Below are positions 22,122 to 47,850 of a stretch of DNA of 64,000 nt, piece by piece. The position numbers and the translations under genes were made by a program. Source of the stretch: Camarhynchus parvulus (lineage: Eukaryota; Chordata; Aves; Passeriformes; Thraupidae); assembly GCF_901933205.1 (NCBI RefSeq), contig NC_044573.1, positions 113,023,702 through 113,087,701 of the forward strand. Direction: 5' to 3'. Below the pieces are notes generated by a model. It was given only the letters and a program-made list of their open reading frames with translations. It ran no database searches and was not told the DNA's origin. The stretch's first letter is position 1. The number at the start of each line of letters is the position of its first letter.

Positions 22122-22640
22122 TAGGGATAACTCCTGCCCTTCTTGTGGGCCTTGGTCATGACAGGAAAGATGTGCGCTAATGTCTTCACAAATCCTTTTG
22201 TGGGTGAAGCTGTGGGTGTTAACGTCCCTGGAATGGGTCTGAATGCCTCTGCTGACCTTGGGCAGCTGGTTTGCTGCAGAGCCCAGAGAGTTGGGCTCCT
22301 GAAGGAGACAAGGGTCTGCACGAGGCTGAGCTTCTGAACTTTGGGGTAAAATAACGGGTTCAAGGGGGGAAGATGCGGCAGGTGGGTCGGGAGGGCTGCG
22401 CCTTCCTGGAGCCTCTGCCAATGGGGAAAGGAAGAGGGCAACGTGCAGTGGGAGTTAGGAGAAAAGGAGGCTGCGCCCTCAAAAAACCCGAGAGAGAAAA
22501 CCCCGTGGATGTGTGCTCCACTGGACTCTCTGCCTTTATTCCAATAATTGAAGAACTCCGTTATTGGAATATTACCAATATTGTGGACGGGACATGCCTT
22601 GGTTTTTCTGGCCCTTGGTGCTGAACCAAACAGCAGCACT
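22122..22640. other. Intergenic stretch between LTR and minisatellite
   Basis: No gene recognised. It contains a perfect 10-bp inverted repeat, ATTCCAATAA (22538-22547) and TTATTGGAAT (22561-22570), around a 13-base loop. Confidence 0.5.
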
Positions 22641-23033
22641 GTGGTGTTTCACCCCACAGACACTTTTGGCTCTATGGGTGTGTGGTGTTTCACCCTCAGA
22701 CACTTTTGGCTGGCTGGGTGTGTGGTGTTTCACCCCACAGACACTTTTGGCTGGCTGGTGTGTGGTGTTTCACCCCACAGACACTTTTGGCTGGCTGGGT
22801 GTGTGGTGTTTCACCCCACAGACACTTTTGGCTGGCTGGTGTGTGGTGTTTCACCCCACAGACACTTTGGGCTGGCTGGGTGTGTGGTGTTTCACCCCAC
22901 AGACACTTTGGGCTGGCTGGTGTGTGGTGTTTCACCCCACAGACACTTTTGGCTGGGGTGTGGTGTTTCACCCCACAGACACTTTTGCTGGCTGGTGTGT
23001 GGTGTTTCACCCCACAGACACTTGGGCGGCTGG
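22641..23033. repeat. Minisatellite, about 10 copies of 38-42 bp
   Basis: The unit reads GTGGTGTTTCACCCCACAGAC followed by ACTTTTGGCTGGCTGGGTGT. Copies vary in the run of T and in whether GG or GGGT closes the unit. Long open frames across it, on either strand, come from the repetition. Confidence 0.93.
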
Positions 23034-23588
23034 GAGCTGCAGCTGGGCCCATGGGGACAAGTCCAGGCCTGCAGGAGCTCTGGTGGTGGTGGTGGAGCTT
23101 CCCCCATACCAGGGGCTGCTCCTCAGGTTTCCCTCTGTGCAGAAGCTTTAAGGCGATGGTGAAGGAAAGGAGTCGGTTCTGATGGAGGGTTTGGATCCAG
23201 AGCTTTATTCTGGCCCACAGGGCTCTGAATGCAGCACCAGCTCCAACAGAACTCCCTGAGCCCGTGGCTGCTGCTCCTTTGAACCCCGGGGAGAGGGGCA
23301 GGGAAGGGGTCGGGAGCCACCAAGCAGGGACAGGAGGGGAGGGACAAAGGGACAAAGGACACCTGGATGGCCCAGTGCCCCCCAGGGGTAGAGGGCATCC
23401 TTTGGATCTGCCAATCACTCTTCTGGCATGCCAGGATTGACAGACAGTGCTGGGAGGGGGAAGGAGAGGTGACTGACACACCTGGCAGGGAATGATCGGG
23501 GGAGGGGCCCGAGGTTCTGAGGTAAACCCTGAAATCACAACGCAACAGACTGTGCAGGTGCCACCCTGTGCGTGTGCTGTCCTGGACT
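23034..23588. other. Intergenic stretch between two minisatellites
   Basis: About 555 bp of unremarkable GC-moderate sequence; no gene, RNA or mobile element recognised. Confidence 0.5.
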
Positions 23589-23941
23589 GTGCTGAGCCCA
23601 GTGCTGGCCACTGCCACCCAGCGAGGTGCCACCCTGTCACCGGTGCTGAGCCCAGTGCCGGCACTGCCACCCAGCGAGGTGCCACCCTGTCACCCTGCCC
23701 TGAGCCCAGTGCCAGCACTGCCACCCAGCGAGGTGCCACCCTGTCACCAGTGCTGAGCCCAGTGCTGGCCACTGCCACCCAGCGAGGTGCCACCCTGTCA
23801 CCCTGCCCTGAGCCCAGTGCCAGCACTGCCACCCAGCGAGGTGCCACCCTGCCCTGAGCCCAGTACCAGCACTGCCACCCAGCGAGGTGCCACCCTGTCA
23901 CCAGTGCTGAGCCCAGTGCCAGCACTGCCACCCAGCGAGGT
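23589..23941. repeat. Minisatellite, about 7 copies of 45-55 bp
   Basis: Units contain GCCACCCAGCGAGGTGCCAC and CTGAGCCCAGTGC(C/T)(A/G)GCACTGCC. Variation is mainly presence or absence of CACCCTGCC and of a GGCCA block. Confidence 0.9.
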
Positions 23942-24333
23942 CCTGCGCAGCCCCGCCGGTCTCTCGGAGCCCCGTGTCCCCTTCCCTGGGCAGGCCCAGC
24001 CACCAGCGGAGCTCTCGGTGTCCCTGACACAGCCCCGGTCACCCCCGGGCCCTGCGCTGCCCCGCGGCTCCGCTCCCGCTGGCACTCCCGTGCTGGCCGC
24101 GCCCTGCTGCGCCTCCAGCCCGGCCCCGCTGTGCCCTGACACCGAGTCCCGGGCAGCAGCACGGCACCGGCACCGGGACCAGGACCGGGACCCGGACCGG
24201 GACCGGGACCGGGACCGGCAGCCAGTTCCGGTCGGCGAGGGGCGGGGCCTGGAGTGGCCGGGTAGGGGGGCGGGGCAGTGGGAGCGCGCGGCCGAAGCGG
24301 CAATAGCGCCCGGGACCGGTAAGGGGCGTGTCC

Positions 24334-24341
24334 ATGCAAAT
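24334..24341 (+). promoter_or_regulatory. U1 copy C distal enhancer octamer
   Basis: ATGCAAAT 219 bp upstream of the copy C start, in the same GGGCGTGTCCATGCAAATTTA context and followed by GGCATGCCGGG. Compared with copies A and B, the sequence just upstream of the octamer lacks about 10-15 bp, and scattered substitutions occur in the GC-rich promoter. Confidence 0.85.
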
Positions 24342-24552
24342 TTAGCCTCGCCGCGCGGCATGCCGGGCCCGATCCCGCGCCAAACCCGCGCTGTCCCGGC
24401 GCGTCCGCGGGCTTGGCGCGGGCCGGGCCGTGCCGGGCCGTGCGGGCCGGGCCGCAGCGCGGGGCCGGGCGGGAGCGGGGCCGGGCCGTGCCGGGCGTGT
24501 GCTGGGCGGGCGTGCGGCGGGCGGGGCGGGCGGGCGTTGGGGCGGCTCGGGC

Positions 24553-24717
24553 ATACTTACCTGGCAGGGGGAGACACCATGATCAGGCAGGTGGTTTTCC
24601 CAGGGCGAGGCTCATCCCTTGCACTCCGGGTGTGCTGACCCCTGCGATTTCCCCAAATGCGGGAAACTCGACTGCATAATTTGTGGTAGTGGGGGACTGC
24701 GTTCGCGCTCTCCCCTG
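24553..24717 (+). ncRNA. RNU1: U1 spliceosomal snRNA, copy C (165 nt, one-base insertion)
   Basis: Same as copies A and B except for one extra G in the run after CTGGCA (GGCAGGGGGAGACACC), making 165 nt. The insertion lies in the strand joining the splice-site-pairing end to stem-loop I. All other features, including the Sm site and terminal stem, are intact, and octamer and 3' box are present. It could be a functional variant, a young pseudogene or an assembly error in a G run. Confidence 0.92.
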
Positions 24718-24725
24718 GTGTACGA

Positions 24726-24739
24726 GTGCCAAAAATAGA
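24726..24739 (+). terminator. U1 3' box (copy C)
   Basis: GTGCCAAAAATAGA, 8 bp after the RNA end, fits the vertebrate snRNA 3' box with one change in the leading GTTT. Confidence 0.7.
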
Positions 24740-25097
24740 TTGAACTCATGGGATGTGCTGTTAACTCAAAAGTGTTCTATTCGCCTTTTCCTATCTATTT
24801 TGGAGCAGCTCCTGCGGTCCAGGACCGCCAGCTCCCTGTCCAGCCTTGAGCCTGGCCTGATACCGCCGGGGCTCCGGTGCTCGCCTGTGCCAGCATCTCC
24901 GGCCGTGCCCCACCAACCGGCGGTCGGGTCCTGGCTCGATGCTTTCCTCATCGCCCCGCCATCGCCGGTGCGCCAGGTGCCGCTGTCCCGCCCCGGGGGT
25001 GGTGCCGTTGCCGCCCCGCCCCGGATCCTCCCGCCGCCGCTGCAGCCGGGCGGGCTCACCCGGCTCGGGCGCCGCCGCGGAGTCCCGGAGCGGAGCG

Positions 25098-25103
25098 CAC
25101 GTG
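25098..25103 (+). promoter_or_regulatory. CAD: CAD E-box (CACGTG)
   Basis: A perfect CACGTG ends 8 bp before the CAD start codon, in a CpG-rich, TATA-less region. Mammalian CAD is a classic Myc target through an E-box just downstream of the transcription start. This site is in the equivalent place, so conserved Myc/Max control is a reasonable inference. Confidence 0.65.
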
Positions 25104-25111
25104 GCGGCGCC

Positions 25112-39738
<14,627 letters not shown>

Positions 39739-42700
39739 ATGGCGGCGCTCTGGAGGGGCTGCGGGCGGGTGCTGGCGCGGCGGCCCGGGGCGGCGCAGGC
39801 GCTCACAGCCGGTAAGGGACGGGCCCGGCCCCCGAGGCCCTCAGATCCCCGGCCCCGCACACGGCTCCCCATGGAACACTGACCCAGCACACAGCCCCTG
39901 CCTTCCTCCCGGCACACAGCCCCTGCCTTCCTCCCGGCACACAGCCCCTGCCTTGCCCCGGCACACAGCCCCTGCCTTGCCCCGGCACACAGCCCCTGCC
40001 TTCCTTCCCGGCACACAGCCCCTGCCTTGCCCCGGCACACAGCTCCTGCCCCAGCACACAGCCCCTGCCCTGGCACACAGCCCCCGGCACACAGACTGCC
40101 CTGGCGCACAGACTGCCCCACTCATGCCCCTCCTGGCCGCCCCTCCTCGCCACAGCCACGGCCTGTCCGGGCACTCGCCTCTCTCCCCACTGTGCAGGCA
40201 CCGTCACTGCGCAGGAGGCAGGGCAGGGGTGCTTCAGTGCCTCAGAGGTCTGTCTTAGGGGGAGGAGGTGCTGCTATGGCCCAGGCTCGGCAGGGACCCC
40301 CGTGTGTCACACCAGGGAGGGGCCCTGACCTGCTCCTGGCTCAGGACAGCTCTGTCAGGGCTCTGTGCTGGAGCTCCCAGCTCAGGACAGCTCTGTCAGG
40401 GCTCTGTGCTGGAGCCAGAGCACTCGTGGGGACTGTCAGGAAGCACAGCCCTCCCACCCTGACCCGGGGGGACACTGTCCCAGGCCCCTCTCACCTGAGG
40501 GGATGGATGCTGAGCTGTAGCACTGAGCAGTCACAAGGGCTCAGCTCTTTGTGCTTGCCAGCACTCAGCAGTGAAGGCACAGAGCTGCTGCCTGAGGAGA
40601 GAGCTCTGCACAGGGCATTGAATCTCCCTAGCGCTGCTGCTGCTTGCAGAGCCGTGAGGTGCCAGGAATCTGCCCCTTGTGGCTCTGCTGCTCCAAGGAT
40701 TTGTAGCCCTGGGGCACCAGGCAGCTCTGCCCCCTGCTCTGCTCCCTCCCCCCAGCACACCTGAGGCCGAGTCTGGGTGGTGGGAGAGTGTGTCCTGCTT
40801 GTTCCGTGTGTCCCTGGCGCTGAGCAGGGGTTGTGCTGTGGATGGGTGGGAGCTGGGGGGTCCCTGCGTGCTCCTTGCTGCCCCCCCCTGCTTGCAGCCC
40901 CCCTGTCACCCCCGCCCTGACTGTCCCTGCCCTGCTGCCCCTGCCCTGCTGCTCCCGCCTGCCCAGGGTGCAGGAAAGCACAGCCCCGGGTCCTGGGGGT
41001 GCCCTGCTGGGCTGGGGGCTCTGGGGGTGCCCTGCTGAGCTGAGCTGGGGGCTCCCCTCCCCTCCCTGTGCAGCCGCTGGCCCTCGGCCCCGATGGCCGC
41101 GGGGGGGTGGCACGGTGCCCCCCTGCCTGGGGCGCTGCCAGGCCCCTTAGCTGTTCCTGCTGTTATTTTTATCGGCTGTCACGGAGTCGATTGCTGGCAG
41201 CACGTCCCCCTGTGCTTGGAGAGAGGCCAGGGCAGAACTGGGAGGGGGTGCCCGGGGCTGGCCCTGCCTTCGCCTCCCCTGCCGGCGTGGCCCCGGGCTG
41301 GCTCCGGCCTTGGCTGTGCTCTGCCTGGTGCTGCTTCACCTGGGAGCTGTGGCACAGCCCCTGCCCAGGGCTCTGCCAGTCTGCAGGGCTGGGCACGACC
41401 TGTGGCTGCTGGGCTGCTGCTGGGCATGGCTGCACCAGCCTCGGGCTGGGCTCTCCCTGCTGGGCGCTCCCAGCTGCAGCCAGGGGGGCACGAGCGCTCC
41501 TGCTCTCCTCGGAGCTGCCACAGGTGATCCCCACCATGGCCAGGCTCAGCCCCTCACCTGCTGCCTGTGCAGTGTCCCTGCAGCTTCCCAGGCCCCGTGC
41601 CCTGTGCCAGCTCCATCCCAGCCTCCTGCTCTGCCTTCTCCTGCTGCTCCCAGGGACCCCCGTGCTGCCAGCTGGGGCTGGGCCAGGGCGCTGCTGGCAG
41701 CTGGCTGTGCCCATTGTGCCTGGGCACCCTTGCTGGCCACGCTGCAGTCCCAGGGCTGCGGGGTCAGCAGGGCTTTGCCTCCTGCATGCTGGGCCCTGGG
41801 CCAGGCTGCCAGCAGGGCCTGCCTGCACACAGTGGGCAGCAGCACGTGCCTGCAGCCCTGACCCTGTTGTCCCTGTGCCTGTGGAGAGCAGTGCCCTGCT
41901 CCTGCCAAGGCAGTGCCATGCCCATGGAGATGGTGGTGCCCTACTTAGGTTTGGGCCCCGTTCAGAGTCCTCTGCTCACAAGAACATCAGCCTGGGGGTC
42001 GGCTAGGCACCCTGGGCACCAGGTTAGGCTGGCATGAAGGCTCCAGCCCCACTCAGGAGCTGTGTTTGGGCTGTGCTGGTGGCACCCTGGGCACTGCTGC
42101 CAAAGTCACTGCATGGGGCTGGATCTGGCTGCATCCCCAGGCCCAGGAAGGGATGTATAGACACGTCTGTCCCTCCCCACAACCTCATCACTTCTGGACA
42201 CTGTACCCAGAGCCTTCAGCACTGGATGAGTAACAGTGCTTGCTGTGTTCTCCATGAGTGCTGTGCCCCTGCTCCCAGCTCTGAGGAGTGCAGCTCTGGG
42301 CAGTGCATCTCTGGGCAGTGCAGCTCTGGGAGTGCAGCTCCAGGGAGTGCAGCTCCGGACAGTGCAGCTCCAAGGAGTGCAGCTCTGGGAGTGCAGCTCC
42401 AGGGAGTGCAGCTCCGGACAGTGCAGCTCTGGACAGTGCAGCTCCGGACAGTGCAGCTCCAAGGAGTGCAGCTCCGGACAGTGCAGCTCTGGACAGTGCA
42501 GCTCCAAGGAGTGCAGCTCCAAGGAGAGCAGCTCCGGACAGTGCAGCTCTGGACAGTGCAGCTCCAAGGAGTGCAGCTCCAAGGAGAGCAGCTCCGGACA
42601 GTGCAGCTCCAAGGAGTGCAGCTCCAGGGAGTGCAGCTCCGGACAGTGCAGCTCCAAGGAGTGCAGCTCTGGGAGTGCAGCTCCAGGGAGTGCAGCTCCG

Positions 42701-45700
42701 GACAGTGCAGCTCCAAGGAGTGCAGCTCCGGACAGTGCAGCTCTGGACAGTGCAGCTCCGGACAGTGCAGCTCCAAGGAGAGCAGCTCCCGGGAGTGCTG
42801 CCGTGCCAGCCGCCGGTGCTCTGGCTGTGCTGGCCCGGAGTCCCGTGCCTGCCCCCGCCCCCTGCCCAGTGCTGCTGAGGCCCGTGGGCTGGTGAGGCTG
42901 CTCTGCCCTCATGGGGGGTGTGGGGTCTCTCGGGGCTTGGGGACCGACTCCCAGATCCTGGGGCTGGTCGGGGGTGGGACATGGAGCCTGTGAAGCAGCC
43001 TGCTGGGAGTGCAGCAGCTCTGTGGGGCTGCAGAGCCTGGGCTGGCGCTGCCATTGAGCTCCAGGGACTGCATGGCGTGGTGTGGGGACACGGAGCTGGG
43101 CCCTTGTCCATGGGGAACCGCTGACCGAGTCCCCTGGGCAGGGCTGGTACCGAGCTGCTCGTGGCTGGGGCTGTCGGGACAGGAGCTGTGCCCATCAGGC
43201 CGAGGGTTTGCTGGGCCCAGGGCTCCCGAGGACGGAGCCGAGCGGCAGCGGGGCTGGAGACCTGCCAGGGAACCGTCCCGGGGGGAGTGCGGAGAGGGAG
43301 CAGGAGCCGCCGGGGCCGGGGGAGCAGCTGGAGGGGGCAGCACTGGGCCAGCTGAGTTGCGTCGAAAGGGTCAGGGGTGTGGGATGGAGCAGGAGCTGCC
43401 AGAGACCCAGCCGGGCAGCGCCCCACCGGGGACACTGATCCAGAAACAGGGCCAGGAGCTGTGCCAGCAGCGGCTGTGGCAAGGGGCTGGGGCAGCCTGG
43501 GCAGCGGGGAGCACGCTCTGCCCAGCCCGGCTGGAGGGGCGGGGGACACGGGCAGAGAGCTGCTCTGCAGGGAGGGCATCACAGTGGGCAGAGCCGGCCC
43601 GGGCAGAGAGCTGCTCTGCAGGGAGGGCATCACAGTGGGCAGAGGCTGTCCGGTGCCCAGGGAGAGGTTTGGGGCTGCTGTGGGAGAGGCTGCAGTGGAC
43701 ATCATGGGCAGCAGCTGGGCAGGCTCTGCTCAGAGAGCACCGTGGAGCCTGGCTGATGGGTCAGCCCCATGTCCAGGTGCAGCTGGACACGGTTTTGAGC
43801 AGAGATGCTGCAGTGAGAGCCCTGAGGCGCTTGGCAGGGTGGGACCCCTATGCCATGGGGTTTGGTGCAGGCCATGGGGAGCTGCAGCTGGGACAGAGCC
43901 ACCAGGGCTGAACAGGCTCAGGCATCCTGGGCAGGGTGCCCAGCTGTGGGCAGGTCGCACAGGGGTCTGGCCTGCCTAAACGGGCCGTGCTGGTTGCAGG
44001 GGCCCTGATGGGAGCTGGGGATGTGATTGCACAGCAGCTGGTGGAGCAGCGGGGGCTGCACGGGCACCACTGCCCCCGCACCCTGAAAATGATGGGCATT
44101 GGCTTCTGCTTTGTGGTGAGTGCGGATGGATGGGGTGGGATTATGGGATGGGATAAGGGGATGGGAGGGCTCCTTCAGCAGGGTGGGACTGTGGTGGTGG
44201 ATTGTTAATTGAGCCATCCTGGTGCCACCTCCAGCAGCCATGGGCAGGGCCAGTTCCATGGAGCAGGAGCAGCATAGGACGAGCTTGTCTTTGTGGTCCA
44301 GAGCTGGAGCAGGGCCATGTAACCAGCCCTGGAGGCCCCAGCCCTGACCCCTGAGGACAGATGCTGCTCCTCACCCCCTGGCTCATGCAGGGCCCTGTTG
44401 TGGGCAGCTGGTACAGGATCCTGGACTGGCTCATCCCAGGGAATACAAAAGTTGTGGCTGTGAAGAAGGTGCTCCTGGACCAGGTTGGTGTGACATGGTG
44501 AGGGTGCTATGTGGGACTGGGCAGTGGGGGCAGGACAGACCTGTGGCAGGTTCCAGCCTGCTCTGAGAGCCCAGTGCCTGAGCTGGGCCCAGCCTCAGTG
44601 CCGTGGAGGGCTGGGTGGGCGTTTTCTCAGAGGCTGCCCGTGGGCAGCCTGGCTCCAAGCACCACAAGCTCTCACATCAGCCGGGGCTCCTCTCTGGCAG
44701 GGGGGTTTCGCTCCGTGCTTCCTTGGCTGCTTCCTGGCTGTCACAGGGGCCACCAACGGGCTCTCGGTGCAGGAGAACTGGTCCAAGATCCAGCAGGTGA
44801 GTGCTGCTGCTGCTGCCCTGGGCACCTGTGGGGCCCTGGCAGCTCCTCCCTGTGCTGGCCCTGGTGGCTGCTCCCGTTTGTGTCCGTGCCCAGGCACTGG
44901 GACCCAGGGCCCTGGGTGTGTTGGGTGCTGCCAGTCCAAGTGCTGGTGCCAGGGCCAGTTCCTCTGGCACGGGTGCCCTGTGGGCGAGTGCTGGGGTCCC
45001 ACCTGGGCCAGACACGGGTGCCATGGGCATGCTGTCCAGCCCTGCTCCTGGCTGGGGCTCCAGAGCAATTACCGAGATGACTCCCATTAGCAGTAATTGC
45101 TGGAAACCAGTGTGAACACTGAGTCAGCGTGTGCAGGGTGAGTCACTGGGGAGTGGGTGCCCACCTGCCACAGGATGAGGCACGCTGGGGTGGTCGTGTG
45201 GCTGCCAGGAGCGGCAACACCAGCCTCTCTCACTGGTGCTGCCTGTGAACGGCCCCAGCCTGGCTGGAGCTCTGCCTGAGTGCCACCACGCTGGGTTCAT
45301 TCCTCTGCAAGGGGGCACCCAGTCTCCAGCCCGCTACACCTGGACTGCCAGCACGTGCCCCTCATCCTGCCCCAGAGTGCAGGCAGGAGATCCCGGGGCA
45401 GGATCACATCACCTCTGCTTTCCTCAGGCTCTGTGCAAGCCACAGCCGGGGCATGCGGTGCTCTGAGCACCCTGAGGGCACACGTGAGCAGATCGTGGGC
45501 ATGGGCAGCACTCTGAGGACTCCATCCATCTTCCCCTGCTCATCCTGACCAGCTCGTGCCATGGATCTTGCCTTGCCTTCCCCAGGGATCCTGCTGTGGT
45601 TGGTGATGGGTGCAGGCTGTGCCCTGGGATCCCTGGCCTGGACGGGGGTGCTGGGCTGGCCTGGAGCAGCGCTGGCAGCGCCCTCAGCCCTGGCTTGGGG

Positions 45701-46583
45701 CGCATCCGCCTCTCCGCACGCAGAGAAGCGTCAGCAGAGCATCCATCACCCCGGGCTGGGCTGCTGGCCAGCGCCACCGGGAGCCTGCCCTCCCGGCTGA
45801 GTCACGGCCGGGCTGCCCGGGGACTCGTCCTGCTGCCCTGGGACGGGGCTGTGACACGGCCGTGGCTGTGGCACCAGGACACCGCAGCACCTTGGGCTCC
45901 CAGAGCAGTGCCAGCTCAGTGCCCTGCTCCATCTCTGCTGCCCAGGAGGGGCCTGGGCAGCACTGAGCTGGGAAGGGGCTCACAGCCCTCCCTGGGGACC
46001 AAGCCTTGTGCCCCGCCTGTGGCACAAAGGGCTCTCGGTGGGATGGTTCTGGTCGCCCTCTCTGTGCCACCCTCATGGCTTGGGAAGGCATGGCCAGGGC
46101 TGCCGGGGCTCCGTGCCCAGCAGTGGAGCTGGGCACCAGTGGCAGGGATGGGTGCTCTGAGTGCTCACACCTCCTTTTTCTTCCAGGACTACATGGATGC
46201 CCTGGTGACCAATTACTGTGTGAGTGCTGGCACATCTCTGTCCCTGTCCCTGTCCTGTCCCGTCTCCTCCATGGGGCTGCCGTGGGCTCTGTGGGACACC
46301 CTGAGCGCCAGGCAGGGGTGGGTGTGGGACAGGGACCCTGGCAGGGCTCCTCACCTCTCCTCCCCTTCTCTGCCCAGATCTGGCCCCCCGTGCAAATTGC
46401 AAACTTCTACTTTGTGCCTCTGCAGCACAGGTAAGGTTGTGGCCCTGGTGCCCAGGCCCTGCCCCTGAGCTGGCAGCTGCAGACCCTGTCCCCTCTGTCC
46501 CCTCTGCCCCCAGGCTGGCTGTTGTCCAGTGTGTTGCCATTGTCTGGAACTGCTACCTGTCCTGGAAGGCAAATCGGATGTGA
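39739..46583 (+). CDS. MPV17: MPV17 mitochondrial inner-membrane protein, 7 exons, 177 aa
   Basis: Mpv17/PMP22-family integral protein of the mitochondrial inner membrane, needed for mitochondrial DNA maintenance; proposed to form a channel. Exons: 39739-39811, 44000-44115, 44391-44483, 44701-44796, 46187-46219, 46378-46430, 46514-46583; phases join, 534 nt. It starts [15 protein letters not shown], an arginine-rich N-terminus suited to mitochondrial import, then [19 protein letters not shown] (helix 1), [51 protein letters not shown] and [20 protein letters not shown], giving four hydrophobic spans. Human is 176 aa. Intron 1 (4.2 kb) is long for this window and full of tandem repeats. Exon 5 is only 33 bp but its translation ([11 protein letters not shown]) matches the family. 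Confidence 0.96.
39886..40110. repeat. Minisatellite in MPV17 intron 1, about 9 copies of 17-26 bp
   Basis: Units of GGCACACAGCCCCTGCCTT followed by CCTCCC or GCCCC, decaying toward the right into shorter CTGGCACACAG units. Confidence 0.88.
40111..42285. other. Non-repetitive part of MPV17 intron 1
   Basis: Two kilobases of GC-rich intron. A GGACAGCTCTGTCAGGGCTC word is duplicated at about 40344-40405. Otherwise I recognise nothing; the several 100-300 codon open frames have no familiar content and lack codon structure. Confidence 0.55.
42286..42795. repeat. Minisatellite in MPV17 intron 1, about 33 copies of a 15-bp unit
   Basis: Basic unit GTGCAGCTCCAAGGA with variants CCGGACA, CTGGACA and CTGGG. 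Because most units are 15 bp, three plus-strand frames and their complements stay open, giving long serine/cysteine- or alanine/leucine-rich pseudo-proteins. Higher-order repeats of about 60 bp are visible at 42480-42600. Confidence 0.95.
43533..43648. repeat. Tandem duplication of about 55 bp in MPV17 intron 1
   Basis: Two near-identical copies containing GGGCAGAGAGCTGCTCTGCA and GGGAGGGCATCACAGTGGGC, differing mainly at their junction. Confidence 0.85.
44797..46186. other. MPV17 intron 4
   Basis: A 1.4-kb intron with no mobile element, RNA gene or tandem array that I can recognise. Confidence 0.6.
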
Positions 46584-47103
46584 GGCAAGAACTGAGTCCT
46601 GTGGCAGTGCCCACCCTGTGCCCTGCCTGATCCCGCTGGAACCCTGAGCCCTGGCAGTGCCCAGCCTGTGCCCTGCCTGATCCCACTGGAACCCTGAGCC
46701 CTGGCAGTGGGCAGCGTGGCATGGGCAGGCTGGGACACACAGGGTCCTGCAGCAGCCACCCCGCTCCTCTCCCAGGGGGGCACCATCCCCTGTGGGCGCA
46801 GCTGCCCCAGGGAGAGGATGGTGCCAGGACAGGCCTGGCTCTGCTCTCACCGTGCTGTGCAGCAGCTCTGCCCATGACGCTCTTCTCCATCTGTGCTCAG
46901 CCATTTCCCAGCCCTGCACACAGGGTGCTCCTGCCGCGAGTGTCGCTCTGACCTTCCCCATGGCTCACCCCGAGGGAAAAGAGGAGTGGAAATGGAGCAG
47001 GGCTGGCCCTGGGCTGGCTGTGCCAGGGGCACAGAGCTGGGGTCACTGCAGGCTGGGCAGTGACAGGGTTTGCTGTGGCTCTGCTGTGGGCAGTCAAAGC
47101 ATC

Positions 47104-47109
47104 AATAAA
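47104..47109 (+). terminator. MPV17: MPV17 polyadenylation signal (AATAAA)
   Basis: AATAAA about 520 bp after the stop codon (ATCAATAAACAGTGG), with a TGTGG-containing stretch about 40 bp downstream. No closer canonical signal is seen. Confidence 0.75.
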
Positions 47110-47617
47110 CAGTGGTCTTCACTTCTGATTGCCATGGCCCCTGTGGCCCAGCATGCCCCCAGGCCCTGAAGGTGCTGCTCCAGAGCAGCTGCTCTGTTCT
47201 GGATCAACAGCTCCACTCTGCCTCATCTCAAGGCACCCAGCATGGGCCAGGGACTGCAGGCTGCTGGGGTGGGCTGCCCCAGGGGCTGGAGAGGGGAGGG
47301 GGCTCTGGCAGAGGGGGGATGGTGCTTTAGGGGTCAGCAGGTCCTGCTGGAGCTGTTCCATGGGCTGTGATGGTGCCTCCACAGCTGCAGAGCAGCCAAA
47401 GCCATGGAGCCAAAGTGCTGATGCTGGGTGCAGTGTTCCCCCAGGGTCAGGGCATGCTTGATGCAGGGCTGTGCATCCAGGGAGGGGTCAGGAAGGGTTG
47501 GGGGTCGGGCTGGAGCTGCGTCTGGACCAGGGCCACAATCCACCCTGTCTGATACCCTGCCTGTTGTGCCAGAGAAAAACCCCATGGAGCTGCCACTGCC
47601 TGCTGCCCCTGGGGCTG

Positions 47618-47850
47618 TGTGTCCATGTCTGGGGCTGTGTGTCCATGTCTGGGGCTGTGTGTCCGTGCTCTGGGGCTGTGTGTCCATGCCCTGGGGATGT
47701 GTGTCCATGCTGTGGGGAAGTGTGTCCATGTCTGGGGATGTGTCCATGCTCTGGGGATGTGTGTCCATGTCTGGAGATGTGTGTCCATGTCTGGAGATGT
47801 GTGTCCATATATCTGGGGATGTGTCCATGCCCTGGGGATGTGTCCATGCT
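47618..47850. repeat. Minisatellite between MPV17 and UCN, about 11 copies of 17-22 bp
   Basis: Units read GTGTGTCCATGTCTGGGG(C/A)T, with CTGTGG, CCTGGGG and CTCTGGGG variants. Confidence 0.9.

Noticed and set aside
22538..22570. Perfect 10-bp hairpin (ATTCCAATAA / TTATTGGAAT) as a terminator or small RNA
   Set aside because: A single AT-rich inverted repeat of this size is expected by chance in several kilobases, and nothing nearby gives it a role.
22641..23033. Possible CRISPR-like array (about 10 repeats of 40 bp)
   Set aside because: There are no unique spacers between repeats; this is a head-to-tail minisatellite in an animal genome. The same applies to the arrays at 54530, 55425 and 61595.
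22696..24339. 547-codon minus-strand frame
   Set aside because: Spans two minisatellites and a GC-rich promoter region; the repeated decapeptides mirror the DNA units.
17638..25111. Search for GTF3C2 between EIF2B4 and CAD
   Set aside because: No WD40 or TFIIIC-like reading frame or spliced set of exons could be found in either strand; only U1 genes, LTRs and repeats are present.
42106..43705. Minus- and plus-strand frames of 268-505 codons in MPV17 intron 1
   Set aside because: Generated by a 15-bp tandem unit, which keeps frames open; composition is just the repeat.
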